Shown one piece after another: positions 1 to 12,806 of a stretch of 64,000 nt of DNA. Both the position numbers and the translations under genes were made by a program. Within the stretch, counting starts at the first letter, position 1; every line of letters begins with the position of its first letter. Under the pieces are notes generated by a model. The model had not been told where the DNA came from, did not search any database, and saw nothing but the letters and a program-made list of their open reading frames with translations. Source of the stretch: Gnetum montanum (lineage: Eukaryota; Streptophyta; Gnetopsida; Gnetales; Gnetaceae); the NCBI GenBank assembly GCA_015680685.1, contig MNCI01008302.1, forward strand, positions 62,001 to 126,000. The letters are read 5' to 3'.

Positions 1-700
1 GATACAGAAAATGGTGGTGGATGTGAGATATGCCAGTATGACCATCCTAAGGGATGTTGCCCAATAATCTCCCATCTACAAGAGTCTGGGGTGTATGCAC
101 TCAACCCACGACTTAACAAATGGAAAACACCCTGACAGTTACCTTATCGCGAAGGTAACCCAAGGTAGTTCCACTAACCTTTAATGTATAACCCAAGTGG
201 AACTCCTCCACAACCTATTGAGCAACACCAGTAGTGGCAATACCCATAGTCATGGGAGATGCCACCGCCAAGGCAACAATACCCTTACCGGCAACTAGAT
301 CCATATGGCTATTACATGTAGTAGCCAATCTCTCCATGTGACTCTATTGGTCATGTGACTCCACAACATCACTACCAAGACTTGGAGTATTATAGGACTC
401 CTTCTCCTAGGTGAGACAACCCACAAACATACCATCCTGCAAACCCATCCGCAACTCTCGCATTGATAGCCCCATTACCACCCACTCCAGCAATCCAAGG
501 GATACTGCCCACTCAACTACAGCAACCCAATGTCATGAGGGCTATGAATCCTTAAACCGTAGTTGGTTCTGACAACCTTATGTTGAAAAGATCTTTCTTC
601 AGAACTAACAATCCAACCAAGCCCTCACCATCACAAGCGGTTGAACATCTAAACACCTCCCTACCAAGTAAAGCTTCGGGCCTCCTTCAACCCAAAAATC
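1..700 (+). pseudogene. gag: gag C-terminal remnant with CCHC zinc knuckle
   Basis: Within the first 70 bases the frame reads CEICQYDHPKGCC, a C-x2-C-x3-H-x4-C zinc knuckle that would bind element RNA during packaging. The same motif (CNICLYDHPKGQC) occurs in the minus-strand family A element near 59650-59700, so the two belong together. After it comes a low-complexity Pro/Gln/Tyr-rich stretch broken by several TAG and TGA codons. The rest of gag is left of the window. The right limit is approximate because no clean boundary separates gag from protease. Confidence 0.7.
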
Positions 701-719
701 GAACTTAACATACATAGTT

Positions 720-1320
720 ATGTTAACACATGTCATTACTGACTGGATTAGGGTGGGACACCTTCCTAGGAAATTATTTGATCCTGGAAGTTCTCTAATC
801 TATCTCCAAGTTGCTGGGAATGAACCTTGTAAAGTTCTTCTAGACTTAGGTTCTGGAGTCAACTTAATATCACAAGATATGTACAAAGCCTAGAACCTGC
901 CTCCATTAAGGAAGAGTAATATTTGACTAGAGCTGGCTAACTAGTCCATCATTGTCCCCTTGGGGCTAGTGGAGGACATCGTTACCACTATGTGTGGTTG
1001 GTCATATCCAACTGATTTCCTAGTAATACAAGTGAATAATGGTAAAGGGGACTTCCCAATAATAATGGGAAGAGCATGGCTAAGTACTATAGATGCACGC
1101 CTAGGAATCCATGATCTTTCCCTAGAAATATCCAAGAAAAAAGTTTTTGGAAAGATCAAGAAGAAGAAAGCTCCATGCATCGCATACAGTGACACGGGGT
1201 GCAATTGCATGCAGAAATCATGGGTTCTGAGAAGTTTATCATTACCTGCATGTAGTCGGTGTGCACTAGACACTAATATACAAAAGTGCCTATATGCAAC
1301 AGCCACATGACAAGAAGACA
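720..1320 (+). pseudogene. pol: retropepsin-like aspartic protease remnant
   Basis: The frame reads LLDLGSGVNLIS around 837-872. This matches the retropepsin active-site block, but the usual Asp-Thr/Ser-Gly is Asp-Leu-Gly here. Downstream, at 960-1310, the reading FPIIMGRAWL matches the conserved C-terminal protease segment (I-L-G-R-x-W-L in plant Ty3/gypsy). The protease would cut the Gag-Pol polyprotein. Stops between the two blocks show that it is decayed. An overlapping minus-strand frame of 126 codons at 941-1321 is a shadow. Confidence 0.75.
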
Positions 1321-1539
1321 CCCAATGGTTGATGGTTGATCAAGAGAGTAATTTTCTAACATGCATGGAACTCACTGAGGGAATAACTAGTGCTTACATT
1401 GAAAGCATAGAAACACTGGAGCAAGTTCATTGCCAACTTCCAAGCTTTAACTTTGAAAAAATCAACTAGGGGAAGCTGGAAATTCCTGAGAGATTTAAAC
1501 AAGAGCCCCTAGATTTGCAAACCATTGCCCACCGGTCCA

Positions 1540-2900
1540 GAGTATATGACCCTTGAAAATGGAAAATCAGTGATCATCAATGCAAGACTTATTCCCAAAC
1601 AAAAAGAAAGACTACTGAAAGTGATAAACAAGTGGTCAAAATCCTTTGCTTGGTCATACCATGAATTAACTGGAATAGATCCTAGGATATGCTAGCATGG
1701 GATTTACATGGACCCCTCCATGAAACCTCAAAAACAACCTCAGAGGCGATTGAACCCAAAATTAAAAAAAATAGTAAAAGAGATAGAATAGCTTCTTAAG
1801 GCTAGGTTCATATATCCCATTGCTAATAATGAATGGGTTAGCCCTCTGGTGATCATGCCTAAAATGGAGATAAATGGAAGGTGTGTATAGATTTTAGGCT
1901 GTTGAATATGGCAACATTCAAGGATCATTTTTCGTTACCATTCGTTGACCAAGTCTTAGACACCATAATAGGACATCGCTATTATAGTTTTTTGGATGGT
2001 TATGGATATAACCAAATATGGATAGCACTAGAAGATCAAGCCAAAAAAACATTCACCAGTCCTTGGGGAATGTTTGCATATATACAAATGTCATTTGGCT
2101 TGTGCAATGCTCCTGCCATGTTTCAATGTTTAGTTCTAAGCATATTCTAATAGTAGATAGGGAACAGAGTGGAAGTATTTATGAATGACTTCTCTACTTA
2201 TGGAATAAGATTTTATCAAGCCTTGGACCAATTAGAGCAAGTGCTAAAATAATGTGTAGAAACCAATTTAAGGCTAAACTGGTAGAAAATCCATTTGATG
2301 GTCTAAGAGTGCATGGTACTTGGGCATAATATATCACATTCAGGAATAGAGGTAGACCTAGATAAAGTTAGGGTCATCCAAGGAATCACCTGACAACCAA
2401 AAACTATCAAAGAAATTCAGTTATTCCTTGGACACACTAGCTACTATTAGAGATTCATTGAGAACTTCTCCAAGATTGCCAAACCATTGATAGAACTAAC
2501 AAAGAAGGATGCACCATTCAAATGGACCAGGGAATGTGAACAAGCATTCCAAACTCTGAAACAAAAGCTTGTGGAAACTCCCATTCTACAAGCCTCAAAC
2601 TGGTCCAGACCATTCCATATAATGACTGACACGTCCAATTATTCCTTAGAAGCCATACTTACATAGTTAGATGACCAAAAACATCCTTACTACATCCACT
2701 ATGCAAGTAGGAGTATTTCCGGTGCACAACTAAACTACACAACTATAGAAAAAGAATTAATGACTGTAGTGTTTTCACTAGATAAGTTTAGGCACTGTGT
2801 TAGGTTACAAAGTGTTCATCCATATGGATCATAGCACAATCAGGTTCCTTATGAACAAGCCAGTAATTAGCCCTCATACTATACGATGGTTGGTAATACT
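1540..2900 (+). pseudogene. pol: reverse transcriptase and RNase H remnant
   Basis: RT fingers and palm are recognisable at 1881-2150: VCIDFRLLN, then FLDGYGYNQIWIA and MSFGLCNAPAMFQ. The catalytic YxDD block at about 2175-2192 reads VFMNDF, so the first of the two paired aspartates is Asn, a G-to-A change that should abolish activity. The connection segment FLGHTSYY follows near 2440, and RNase H starts near 2590 with MTDTSNYSLEAIL and continues to IEKELMTVVFSLDKFR near 2790. Several stops interrupt the frame. In a living copy these domains convert element RNA to cDNA. Confidence 0.85.
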
Positions 2901-2904
2901 ATAG

Positions 2905-4152
2905 GAGTTTGATCTAATGATGATAGATCAAAAGGGCATCGAGAACATAGTTGTAGATCATTTATATCGGTTGCACTGGGATAGCAAGGAGGATGAATAT
3001 GCCATATCTGATCATTTCCCTGATGAAGCGCTCTTTGCCGGTGTAGTGAATAACCAACCCATGGAAACGAATTGGTATAGTATCATTCTCACCTATCTCA
3101 TTTCCCAACAAACACAAGAAAAACTAGACTTTATAAAGAAACAACAATTTTTTCACAGAGCCAAGTACTTCATGGAGAACAACGAACAACTTTACAAAGT
3201 CTGTCCAGATGGCTTGGTTCGATGGTATGTGCCCGATGTGGACCAACTAAGAGTTCTCCAAGATGCTCATGAGGGCCCTTGTGGGGGTCACTATGTAGGC
3301 AGATGAATGGCTATTAAGATCCTGCTTGCAGGATATTACTGGCCAACATTATTTTGGGACACCCATCAATTTGTCCAATCTTGCAAGTGTTGTCAACATG
3401 ATGGAGGAATGATTGCTAGAATGGAGGATCTGCAACAATGGATTCAACCTTTAGAACCCTTTGACATTTGGGGAATAGGCTTTATGGGGCCCATTACACT
3501 AATGTCCAATGGAAAAGCTTGCATCACTGTTGTTATTGACTATCTAACAAAATGGGCTGAAGTTGCTACTGTTATAGATTTCACATCATGTACAGCTACA
3601 CGATTTGTGTAACAACAAGTCATAAATAGGTTTGGTGTGCCATGTGCACTTATCGTAATTAATGGAACACACTTCACAGGTGCAACCTTTCAGAAGTTGA
3701 TGCAACGCTTAGGGGTTGAACATAAATTGACTACACCTTATCACCCCCAAGCTAATGGCCAAGCTGAGGTCACTAATCGAGAGATTAGTAAAATATTAAC
3801 AAGGACAATTAGCAAATATAGGCAAGATTGGAGCACTAAAATGAATAATGCTCTTGGGGCATACCACTCCACTTGGAAACTCCCTATAGGCTACTCTCCC
3901 TATGAGTTAGTATACAGAAAACTTCCAAAGCTTCCAATTCAAACTGAGCTCTGTACGCTATCCATGGCATGTGACCTCCACCTTGACCTTGATCTAGCAC
4001 AAAAGCAAAGATTAGCAACTCTAAACATGCTAGACAAAGACCAATTGGTGGCCTTGTCATCAAATGAGTTGCACAAGGCACATAACAAGCAACATCATGA
4101 CTTGAAAATTTGGAAGGTTAAGTATCAATCAGGAGATAAGGTCCTCTACTAG
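2905..4152 (+). pseudogene. pol: integrase remnant, two catalytic acids lost
   Basis: Three nearly contiguous reading segments (2917-3306, 3307-3612, 3637-4152) cover the end of RNase H, the zinc-binding domain (H-x3-H, CKCCQ) and the catalytic core, with only single stops between them. The first catalytic Asp is Gly in WGIGFMGP, and the second is Asn in VINGTHFTG. The Glu is kept in QANGQAEVTNRE. The C-terminal part ends with a YQSGDKVLY block, the usual start of the integrase C-terminal domain. Integrase would join the cDNA to the genome. This one cannot be active. Confidence 0.88.
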
Positions 4153-6291
4153 AACCCCACACATGTTTCACAAAGCACAAAATTTCAAACATTCTAAGAA
4201 GGGCCTTACATTATTCATACAACCTTTCCCTCAAGGGCCATGACCATATAGAAACCTAAAATCCCTGATAAGAGATTATTAATCAATGTTCAACAAAACA
4301 AACCCTTCCATGAACTTAGAGCAGTCGATGCACATCACACATTAGAGAGAGGATGACCTCGCTCATTATTTTAGATCTCCTCCTTTTAATTCAGTCATGG
4401 GGGAGATGGCCACCTATGGTGATCAATCAAGGCCCTCAATTTCTTTTTAATTTTTTGTTTTATAGATTTCTTTAACTTCTTTTTTTTTACAATTTTTTTT
4501 TTGCAACATCGTTCATACTTTTTCATTTATCATGTGTTTATTTATTTTGTTAAGTTTTTCACCTAATAAGTGCTCCTGAAGATGGTATGAACTATATCCC
4601 ATTGATTATTAGTGTTTGGTTTCTACCTTTGAGTGATGATGTTGATGCTACGGTAGGGTTCTTTTGATATAACAGGCAATGAGTCCATGTCATCCATGCA
4701 TCCATGAAATTCTATGGTCTCTCTTGGCTTGGAACTATATAGTCCCTTTCTTTCAATAATAAGAACTATCAACAAATCAATGATTGGGTATTTCTCAAAC
4801 TGAGGAAGGACTCAATGATTGAAAAGGGTGTGACTTCAAAGGGGATTTGATGCATTTGTCCTAGCCATTCTCTTGGGTTCTTGGATGTTTTCTTCTTGAG
4901 TCTTCCATACCATTCTGACGCTGCTCCATTATTAGGAAGCTAAGCTAATAAAAATAAAAAAGTATTTGCATGGTGTGATTTTCATGCAAAAAAAGAAGAA
5001 GAAGTGGGAATTCAAAGCACACCCCTTAGACGAAATAATCATCTAGGCTACAAGCACTGGTTATGGAACTCAATAAACATGTTCCCTCTAACTAAGGCCC
5101 CCTCTCGCTTCCTTCTTTCTCTTTTCTTGTTTCGTTAGAATGGTGGTGACTTTTTGGCAGAAGTATTCTTATTACTTCAAGTGGATAGATTGGCCAAATG
5201 TATTAATGCGAAGTCATTAGATGTGGATTGTTTGAGGCTAGATTTGGAATGAGATCTAATAATTTACATTAACCATTAATACACAAGGGGATGTACACCA
5301 CCTTGTTCTTGAGACGCCATTACATTCTCTTCTTTCCATCCTTCTTTCTCCATTTGTTTCACCTCATTCCTGGTTGTATCAATAGTCCATATTTTGGTTG
5401 ATGCATTATTTTCTTTTTGGTAAACTCTTGTGGTTAAGACTTTAACTCTTGTTTCCAAATGGCATTCCTAGAGCCTATGGACTCCTTGAATGCAGGATTG
5501 TCAGGGCATTAAGGACATGAGCCTGCTTTGGGGAGGACCCATTGGCATTCCTATTTGGTCCATCCATTAATTTCTTTTCCTTAACCATTTCTATAGTCAC
5601 TATTTATTTTTTTTTCCATCTTTGACATTCATTTTATCATCATTGCCGTTGTTTCTTTTTTTCCATATTTCTTATTCCTTATCTTTTTCCATTCCCTCAC
5701 TACCGGAGGTTCGTTCTCAGTCATGGGGGTCTTGGTCCAATTTTTTCGATTTTCTCCTAACCCCTACACCTTGGGTAGCCACCAGTATTACATCTCCAGA
5801 ATCTGCATTAGCCATACCAAAACTCAGCCAATGGACCTTACACTGAGGCAAGGTATTAACTGCATTGTGATTCATTTACCCTTGCTAATATCAAACTGTG
5901 TTCTATGTGCAGATGGTAATCATACAACAACAGATTGGATCTGGAGGAAATACTTGGAATGGACTGGTGCTGAAGCAGTTATGCAAGGAATAAGATTGAT
6001 GATGTGCTTATGGATGGACAATGAAAAGTGCAATTTTGGCATCAGCAGAAACATACTTCTTCTTTTCTCTCTTTCTTTTCTCTTCTCTCTCAGCTACCAA
6101 ATAAGGCTGGATGTCAAATGTGTATAGTTTTCACTCTTGTTGTCATGAACACTAATTTTTTCATGTTCTATAATGATGATCTATTCACATGTCACCCCAT
6201 TCACCATTAGTTTCATTCAAGTCAATAATCCCATACCTTCCCAATATTTTGTCATGGGGGTATGATGAGTTTTCATTCAGTCATGGGGGTA
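4153..6291 (+). other. 3' untranslated spacer of the family A element
   Basis: About 2.1 kb between integrase and the 3' LTR. It has poly-T runs near 4440-4500, short unrelated frames at 5622-5846 and 5723-6127, and no domain that I recognise. An envelope-like ORF is known at this place in some Athila elements, but I see no signal peptide plus transmembrane pattern that I would defend. The last 45 bases hold the polypurine tract: GTCATGGGGGTATGATGAG occurs at 6251 and again at 6280, directly before the LTR. The second copy is the working one by position. Confidence 0.6.
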
Positions 6292-7091
6292 TGATGAGTC
6301 GCGATATTGCGTACGCGATATTTGTGATATCGCGTATGTGATATCGCAGCCCACCATCACATCTATAAATAAGAGGTAGCTTTCCCTTGTTCACTCATCT
6401 GGAGTTAGTCCCTTAGCCAAACTATAGCAATTTTACCATTCCAAAGTTAGAATTATTTCCATGTGCCCGCAGTAGGAGTCTCAAAGTGAATGGATCTTTA
6501 TTCGAGGAAATTGTACTTGAGCACACATTTGTGTACGACAATAAAGATGAACTTTTTGATAAACCTTGCAGCATATGGACTAAGCTAAATATGATTTCAT
6601 TATTTTTAAATGTTTAAATATTTTCCTAGATAATTAATCTCTCTCAACCCTTGACTCCCCTAGTTAAGTGCATTCAGTACGACCGCTTCGAGCACGTGTG
6701 TAACACTTGGTAACCCAGTAATGAGTAGTGTTTGGTAATCCCAGTAGCGTTGCACTGGTTCAGGGTGTGTGCAGCAAGTGGGGATGTATACCGGTGCTAG
6801 GACAATTAGAACTTAGTTAGCGAATAGTTAATGGAAGTTAGTTACTTAGTTCTCTTCACCTTTTCCTACTAGCATAGGCGTTAAAAAGATAAAAGATATA
6901 AAAATCACATACCTCAAGCTTACTTAACCATACAACCGTGACAATACAAGTAAGCTTGGGAAGACAATGATTGATTAACCTTAAGTGTTCCATTAGGGCA
7001 CATAAGCACTTAGTCTTTGGAGTTCAACCAGATCATGCGTGAGACGCTCGTATTCATATGGTTGAGTGTAGGGGTACCTCGCCACTCATCA
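6292..7091 (+). repeat. 3' LTR of family A
   Basis: The LTR starts TGATGAGT right after the polypurine tract and ends ACTCATCA, a perfect 8-bp inverted terminal repeat. Its U3 starts with GATATC-type palindromes (6297-6350). A TATA box follows, then stretches shared with the solo LTR at 16382-17170: the AAGAGGTAG block after the TATA box, the GGTAATCCCAGTAG region near 6735, and the final GGTTGAGTGTAGGGGTACCT. It is 800 bp long. Confidence 0.88.
6297..6371 (+). promoter_or_regulatory. U3 promoter: GATATC palindromes plus TATA box
   Basis: Several copies of the palindrome-like core CGATAT/GATATCGC lie at 6300-6350, ahead of TATAAATA at 6364-6371. The same arrangement (GATATC or GTTATC words followed by TATAAATA) recurs in the other family A LTRs, which supports a real promoter. 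Which factor binds is unknown. Confidence 0.6.
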
Positions 7092-7096
7092 TTTTC

Positions 7097-8650
7097 CATA
7101 TCAATATATAAGTTTCCTTCTCTAGGTAGAATATGATATAATGAATATGTTACATTCCACAAAGATTCCTCACCTAACTAAATATGTATCCATTAAGGAA
7201 TCTTTTAAAGTCATACACCATATCAATGTAATATGCATGTGGTTTCTTCAATAGTCTTTATCTATAAGACAATACATATCCATAAGCTCTAATAGAGAAA
7301 CTATATCTCTTTTTTTTTCATAGCCATTGAAAGTCTTTTGAATCTTCCATTAATATCCTCATGCATATGCCCTACTAGAAGGAAACTTAATTGTATAACC
7401 TTGAAAATTCTTCTAGGTATAAGCAATGATAAATAAAAGAAAACTTATTTATTCTTATTATCTCTTCTACACTTATCCATTTGTAGGAAAAGTGTAGTAG
7501 GTAACAACTTAAAATTAGACCTTGGATTAGTTTCATAGGAATAATCTAAAGTATTCTATTCTCCTTTGAAAAATTCTAAATGGTTGAGTAGTGTTACTGC
7601 AAGGGAGCATCTTCTAGAATTATATTATTTCTTTAACATATTGCCATATGTGGCAAAAGGATCTTCCAAATCTCTCAAGCATTTTGGCAAAGATGTTATG
7701 GTAAATTGTGAATCCATATGTGTGTAAAATTGACTAAAGTGAACAAAACCTTCACATCCTTGTCCTTTCACTAGAATTCTTGTACATGATATCTAAAAAT
7801 TTTCTTTCTTGAGGACACCCTTAGGCAAGATTTTCAACTTTGGTAATGAATTTTTTAACTTATCCATTCTATCATGAATTATACTTAAGTAATTATCTAG
7901 TTGCCTTGTTGCTAGATCCTAAAGAATATAGTATGTGTTCTTACACATAGTTACATAATCATAATGATATTGAAGCTCCATTTAAATTCTATCCCTCTCT
8001 AATGGATCCTTAGTGCATTTCTTTCTCTTATCCAACATATGACAAGTTTTACAAATTGAGAAGTCATGCTTTCCACTGAAAGTTACATTTAGGTAGTATT
8101 TGTTGAAGATCTTTGATAATTGACTTTTGCTAAGTGGTGGTAATCCCAAGTCATCTAATCTAGGATTTATGTAATTCTTTAGTAATATGCATTGATTCAT
8201 ATTCATAAGCAACATTTTAATTAATTTAGATGTTCCATCACTCATAACTTATCTACATTTTGAAGATTAATGCTCTACCATTTCATCAACCACTCTCTCA
8301 AAAATCATGATTACTGCAATCTTTCTTGATTTAGGCTTTACCTTTTCAATGTTTCCATGATCAAACACCAAATTTTTGTCCTTGAAATTACATAATTGAT
8401 TATAGAATGTACTACTTGGAATACCATAAATTATATGCCAAGCCTTCGTAGAAATCTCCATTTCAAAATATTTTATTATCTTGACTTTATAGATTTCATT
8501 CCTAATAAAATGATTTAATTAAAACTCATGCATAATGTATGACCTTTTCTCATTACTAATCATTGTATACATTATTTTTCAAGTTCTCCTAATTTCATCC
8601 ATAGTATGCTTTTGCATATAGTTCCTCTTGTAGCATATTTCATGCATGAT
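7097..8650 (-). pseudogene. decayed DUF7869-type transposon-derived protein
   Basis: Read on the minus strand, three blocks follow one another. First comes a segment with FYNQLCNFKD (8461-8267). Next is a Cys-pair segment, FSICKTCHMLDKRKKC (8245-7982). Last, at about 7520-7300, come LFLQMDKCRRDNKNK and FLLVGHMHEDINGRF. The last two match the conserved blocks of DUF7869 (L-x-L-Q-x-D-N-C-x-x-x-N-K-N and G-H-T-H-E-D-I-D), a domain found in transposon-related proteins of plants, animals and fungi. The first conserved Asn is Lys and the Thr is Met here. There are stops and at least one frame change. The family A element was inserted at its C-terminal end. Biochemical role of the family is unknown to me. 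Confidence 0.7.
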
Positions 8651-9489
8651 GAATATTAAATTGTTTGGATGGTAGGTGGATCTAGATCTTGATATTTCTT
8701 CTTATTCTTTTATATTGATATTTTTGTCCTTCCATATAATCTTATAAGGTTTCTTAATTGTGAATGCGTTGGTTTGCTATTTATAGGTTCAACAAACTTA
8801 ATCTTCTTTCATATATTTACCTTAGTAAGCTTGGAACTACTAATCTTTGGTAAAAAAATGAATTGACCATTCAATGTATACTATACATGATCCTCCCTCC
8901 ATACAGTCATTGATAGAATATCTTTGATTTATAGATAATAGTCCTTGCATTCCACATCAATAAATTTAATATAGACATCAATTTCATTATCAGTTAGATG
9001 AACAATAGAAGAATCAATCACTTCATATGTGTCACATATAATTTAAATTCTATTTTTTGTTATGGAATCTACCATAGTATCATTTATCTGAGTTCAGTAA
9101 ATTTTCCCTAATGCAAGGAATCATTCCTTTTAAACATTCATGCTTTACCACTACCTTTCTTCCAAATAAGTCTTCATGCCTCTTCTTCATATAATTTGAC
9201 AGCTAATCCATGTATATAGTATATGAATTTATATCAAGATAAAAACATTAATGTATAGGTCATGCATCAAAAATATTTAACACTACCTAATAATTTATAA
9301 TAATGTAGGAATACATGATATTAGCTTCAAATGCTATAATTTTGAACTACAATTATCTAACATTTTTATTAAACATTTGTCAATATTGAACAAATGAAAA
9401 CAAATAATTTATCACATAGTCTATTCATAATACAACATTCTATATCTTATAATAATATTAATAAGTGTTAGAAAAATGAACCACATGTA
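8651..9489 (-). other. AT-rich stretch upstream of the DUF7869 pseudogene
   Basis: Probably the 5' part and leader of the same decayed element on the minus strand. The frames are short and no conserved block can be named. No repeat or RNA gene was seen. Confidence 0.3.
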
Positions 9490-11175
9490 TATTATACAAA
9501 TCACTATTCTACGATATAATTAAGAGAGGTTGCATGCACAAGCAATCCATTTTGAGGACACTTATAGTATCTCTCTCGCCCACACAAATACATCCATATA
9601 GACAAATATAGATAGGTTGTGTCTTTAATGAGAACCATTTATTTCTTACAAATTATTTTAGAATTAACTAATTATTCATATGATGTTTTTAGTATAATTA
9701 TGAGAGGCTACACAACCCAAGAACATAGACTTACTGGTACTATCCATAGTGGATATACATCCAAGAAAAATCTTATTTTGGAGATATATTAAACTACTAT
9801 GTCTTTCTTGAGACATGTCCTAGTATGGCTAATGACAAATAAAGCTATTTTTTTCTTAATTCTAGGATACAACATAATATCAATGAAATGTTTTGGTACA
9901 AAATTGAGATGTATCACATCTGATCAATCACATGTTTTTAATAGTAGTATAAGAGGGTTCACATCCAAGCAACCTATGCCTTTTGTACAAGCATCGAGAC
10001 TATGTAACTAAATTAAGGATCCTCTATTTAATACAAATAATGAAGGGTTGTACTAAATATGAACATGTTATTATATAACAATTATGAGAGGTTGAATAAA
10101 TAAGAAAGCCATTGTTTTTTCTTAATTGTAAGAGGTTTTGAGACTGTGCATTCTAGAGTTTTTGGTATAGTTATAAAAGGATTCACTCCCCAAAAATCTC
10201 ATATGTGAGTATAATTATAAAAGGATCTCCAATATTCAAACCTATGTTTTTATGTATAATGACAAAGGTTATCATGCCCAAGAAACCTCCTATGTTAAGT
10301 CCAATTTTAAGAGGTTTCATGCCCGAGAAACTTACTATTTTTTGTATAACTATAAGGATCTTCACTTCCTAGAAATCAAATATTTTGAGTCAAATTATAT
10401 TGGGTTGCACACCTAAGAAACCTACTATTTTGATTCCAATCATATCAGTTTCCATGACCTACCAACATTTGCTATTATGTATAATGAGGAGTAGTTACAC
10501 GCTTGAGTAACCAAATTTTTGCATCAAATTATATTAGGTTGCATGAAACTTACTATTTTGAGTGTAATTAACTTAGTTTTCATGACCTATCAACCTTCGC
10601 TATTTTTCATAATGAGAAGGAGTTGCATGCCTAAGAAACCAATTATTTTGAATCAAATTATATTAGGTTTCACACCCAAAAAACCTATTGTTTTGAATTA
10701 AATTATATAGATTTTCAAAACCTTTTAACCTTCAATGTTATGTATAATGATGAGGGGTTGCATGCCTAAGCAACCTACAATTTTGAGTCAAATTATATAA
10801 GTTTTCAAAAATTTTCAATCTTCTCTATTATGTATGTTGAGGATGGGTTGCATGCCTAAGAAACTTATTGTTTTGAGTCAAATGATACTAGGTTGCACAC
10901 TCGAGCATCTTACTATTTTGAGTCCAATTAAATATATTTTCTCTACCTAGCAACCTTTGCGATTGTTATAATAAGGAGGGGTTGCACACCTAAGCAACCA
11001 ACTATTTTGAGTGAAATTATATTAGGTTGCATGGTTGAGTAACCTACTATTTTGAATCAAATTTTATAGGTTTTCAAGACCTTTCAACCTTCATTGTTAT
11101 GTATAATGAGGGATTGCATGCTTGAACTACCAACCATTTTAACTTAAATTATATTAGGTTGCACACCCAGAAAAC
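9490..11175. repeat. degenerate AT-rich tandem array, left part
   Basis: Monomers share the words GGTTGCATGCCTAAGCAACC and TTTTGAGTCAAATTATAT and are joined by TATTATGTATAATGAGG-like linkers. Spacing between equivalent words varies from about 45 to 135 bp (for example 10754 to 10844 is 90 bp). Copies differ mostly by transitions and small indels, so the array is old. No coding role. The array resumes at 15382, after the inserted LTR. Confidence 0.7.
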
Positions 11176-12806
11176 CTACTTTTTATCACACTCACACCAT
11201 ATGATGGAGTAGACTATAACAACTATCTTGTTTTCTTAAAGATATTCTAGCACATTAGAATGATTTTATTAAGTTGGTTACATAGGCTTCTTTAAATTCA
11301 AGTATGGTGAAATCAAGAGACCAATTAATCATTGCAGAAGTGGAATGAGTATATTCTAGATATGGTTGATGGAAAGAGTGCAATATATACTTTGGATGGA
11401 TTAATAGTTCTTCTCAATTTGGTTTACACTTTATAAATTAGTGTATATATAGGTATGAGTATAGTGGATATTTTTCATGGTAACTGGCATAACGCAAAAA
11501 CATTTGGATGAAAAATGGGGTTATTATACTAAAAAACAAAAATTAGAGTTTCAAAGATTAAATTATGCAACAATGTATAAGGAAAGTCAAGGAGGATAAC
11601 CTAAGAAAGAGAAACTTATAAAAAAGTTGTATGGATACTTGCAAAAAAAATCTCCAAAAAATAGTATGCAAATAAAATGCTAAAAAAAATAGCTTTATTC
11701 TCAAAATAGTTTCAATAACAATTGTATTATACACAATATGTTGATGTGAATAGCTATAGTGATGCTACCAAATGCATCCATGAAATCTAACAAGAAGTTA
11801 TCTAATATAAAACAAAACTATGCAATAGTATGCATAAATTTTGAAAATAAAAATCAAAGATACAATATTGGATTTTCATAGTTATCAATTTCATCCAAAG
11901 GGAGGAGCAAAAATTCATAGTATTATTGCATAAATTATGTCTAAAACAATAATTTTGGACTTGATCACCATATCTATTGATAACACATATTGTTAATGTA
12001 CTCGTTGATTCATCAAAATTAATTCTAAAATTTTGGAGTTGCCGCTAGATGCCCACGTTCTACAACAACCATTCTTGTTTAGAACAAGTTCATACGGGTG
12101 AGTCCTAAGCAAGAAAACATCATGAAAGATGCCTTTTCTTGTATAGAGTTGAAACCCCAATCTCTACTATGTCAATCATCTGCAACAAATACAAAAAACA
12201 CAAATATGATTTACTATACTTTAGAATTAGAATGGGTAAATTCCTAACCTATAAAAATAGATAAAACAGAAACACCATGGATGTTCTCATGCTCTATGTG
12301 TGCTCCCAAATTTCTTGTCAAAACATATCACATGAGGAAGAAGAAAATGGCAAATAATAACAAGGTATCAAAGCATCGATATCACCAATGACCTCATTGT
12401 AGCTTCACAATAGTAGTAGGAATAGTTCTTTGGGCTTAGAGGAGTTTCTTCTTTCTTGTCATTTTCATAAAGATTTGGTAGGTAGACATGAAATGAAAGG
12501 TTTATTGCTAAACCAAAATAAAATTCAAGGTGCAACAGAGAAAGTAATCATGAAAACAACAAGAGAATATTGATGACACTGTTGGAGAGAGCTCATCCAC
12601 TGGCAATAAATAGAGCAATAGTAACATGACTAATTCTCCATCGCTACCGACACAAATTCAAATGGAGAATCTACATTGACTACCAAAGGTGCAACTAAGA
12701 GACTCCGATGGCTTAGGATCAAAGAGTATGTGTGGCAAAAAGGGCAACAAAGGTGGACAAGCAACAACTAATGATGGTGCTATAGCATAAGACCAAGACC
12801 ACACAA

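Larger units (their letters stand above)
1..7091 (+). mobile_element. Athila-like Ty3/gypsy LTR retrotransposon (family A), cut by window start
   Basis: Reading rightward the order is gag zinc knuckle, aspartic protease, reverse transcriptase, RNase H, integrase, about 2.1 kb of non-coding sequence, a polypurine tract and a 3' LTR. This is the order of autonomous Ty3/gypsy elements. The long spacer between integrase and LTR, and the relation of its LTR to the minus-strand copy at 60903-61764 that has a tRNA-Asp-like primer site, point to the Athila group. The 5' LTR and most of gag lie left of the window. Every domain carries stops or frameshifts, so the copy is dead. The flank after the LTR begins TTTTC (7092-7096), but the matching duplication cannot be seen. 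Confidence 0.85.

Noticed and set aside
941-1321. Minus-strand frame of 126 codons at the left end
   Set aside because: It overlaps the recognisable protease on the plus strand and has no conserved content.
5622-6127. Possible envelope-like ORF of the Athila-like element
   Set aside because: There is a hydrophobic start, but the frames are short, overlap each other and show no convincing envelope-like layout.
9490-11175. CRISPR-like array
   Set aside because: Repeats vary in sequence and spacing, spacers are not unique, and the context is eukaryotic.
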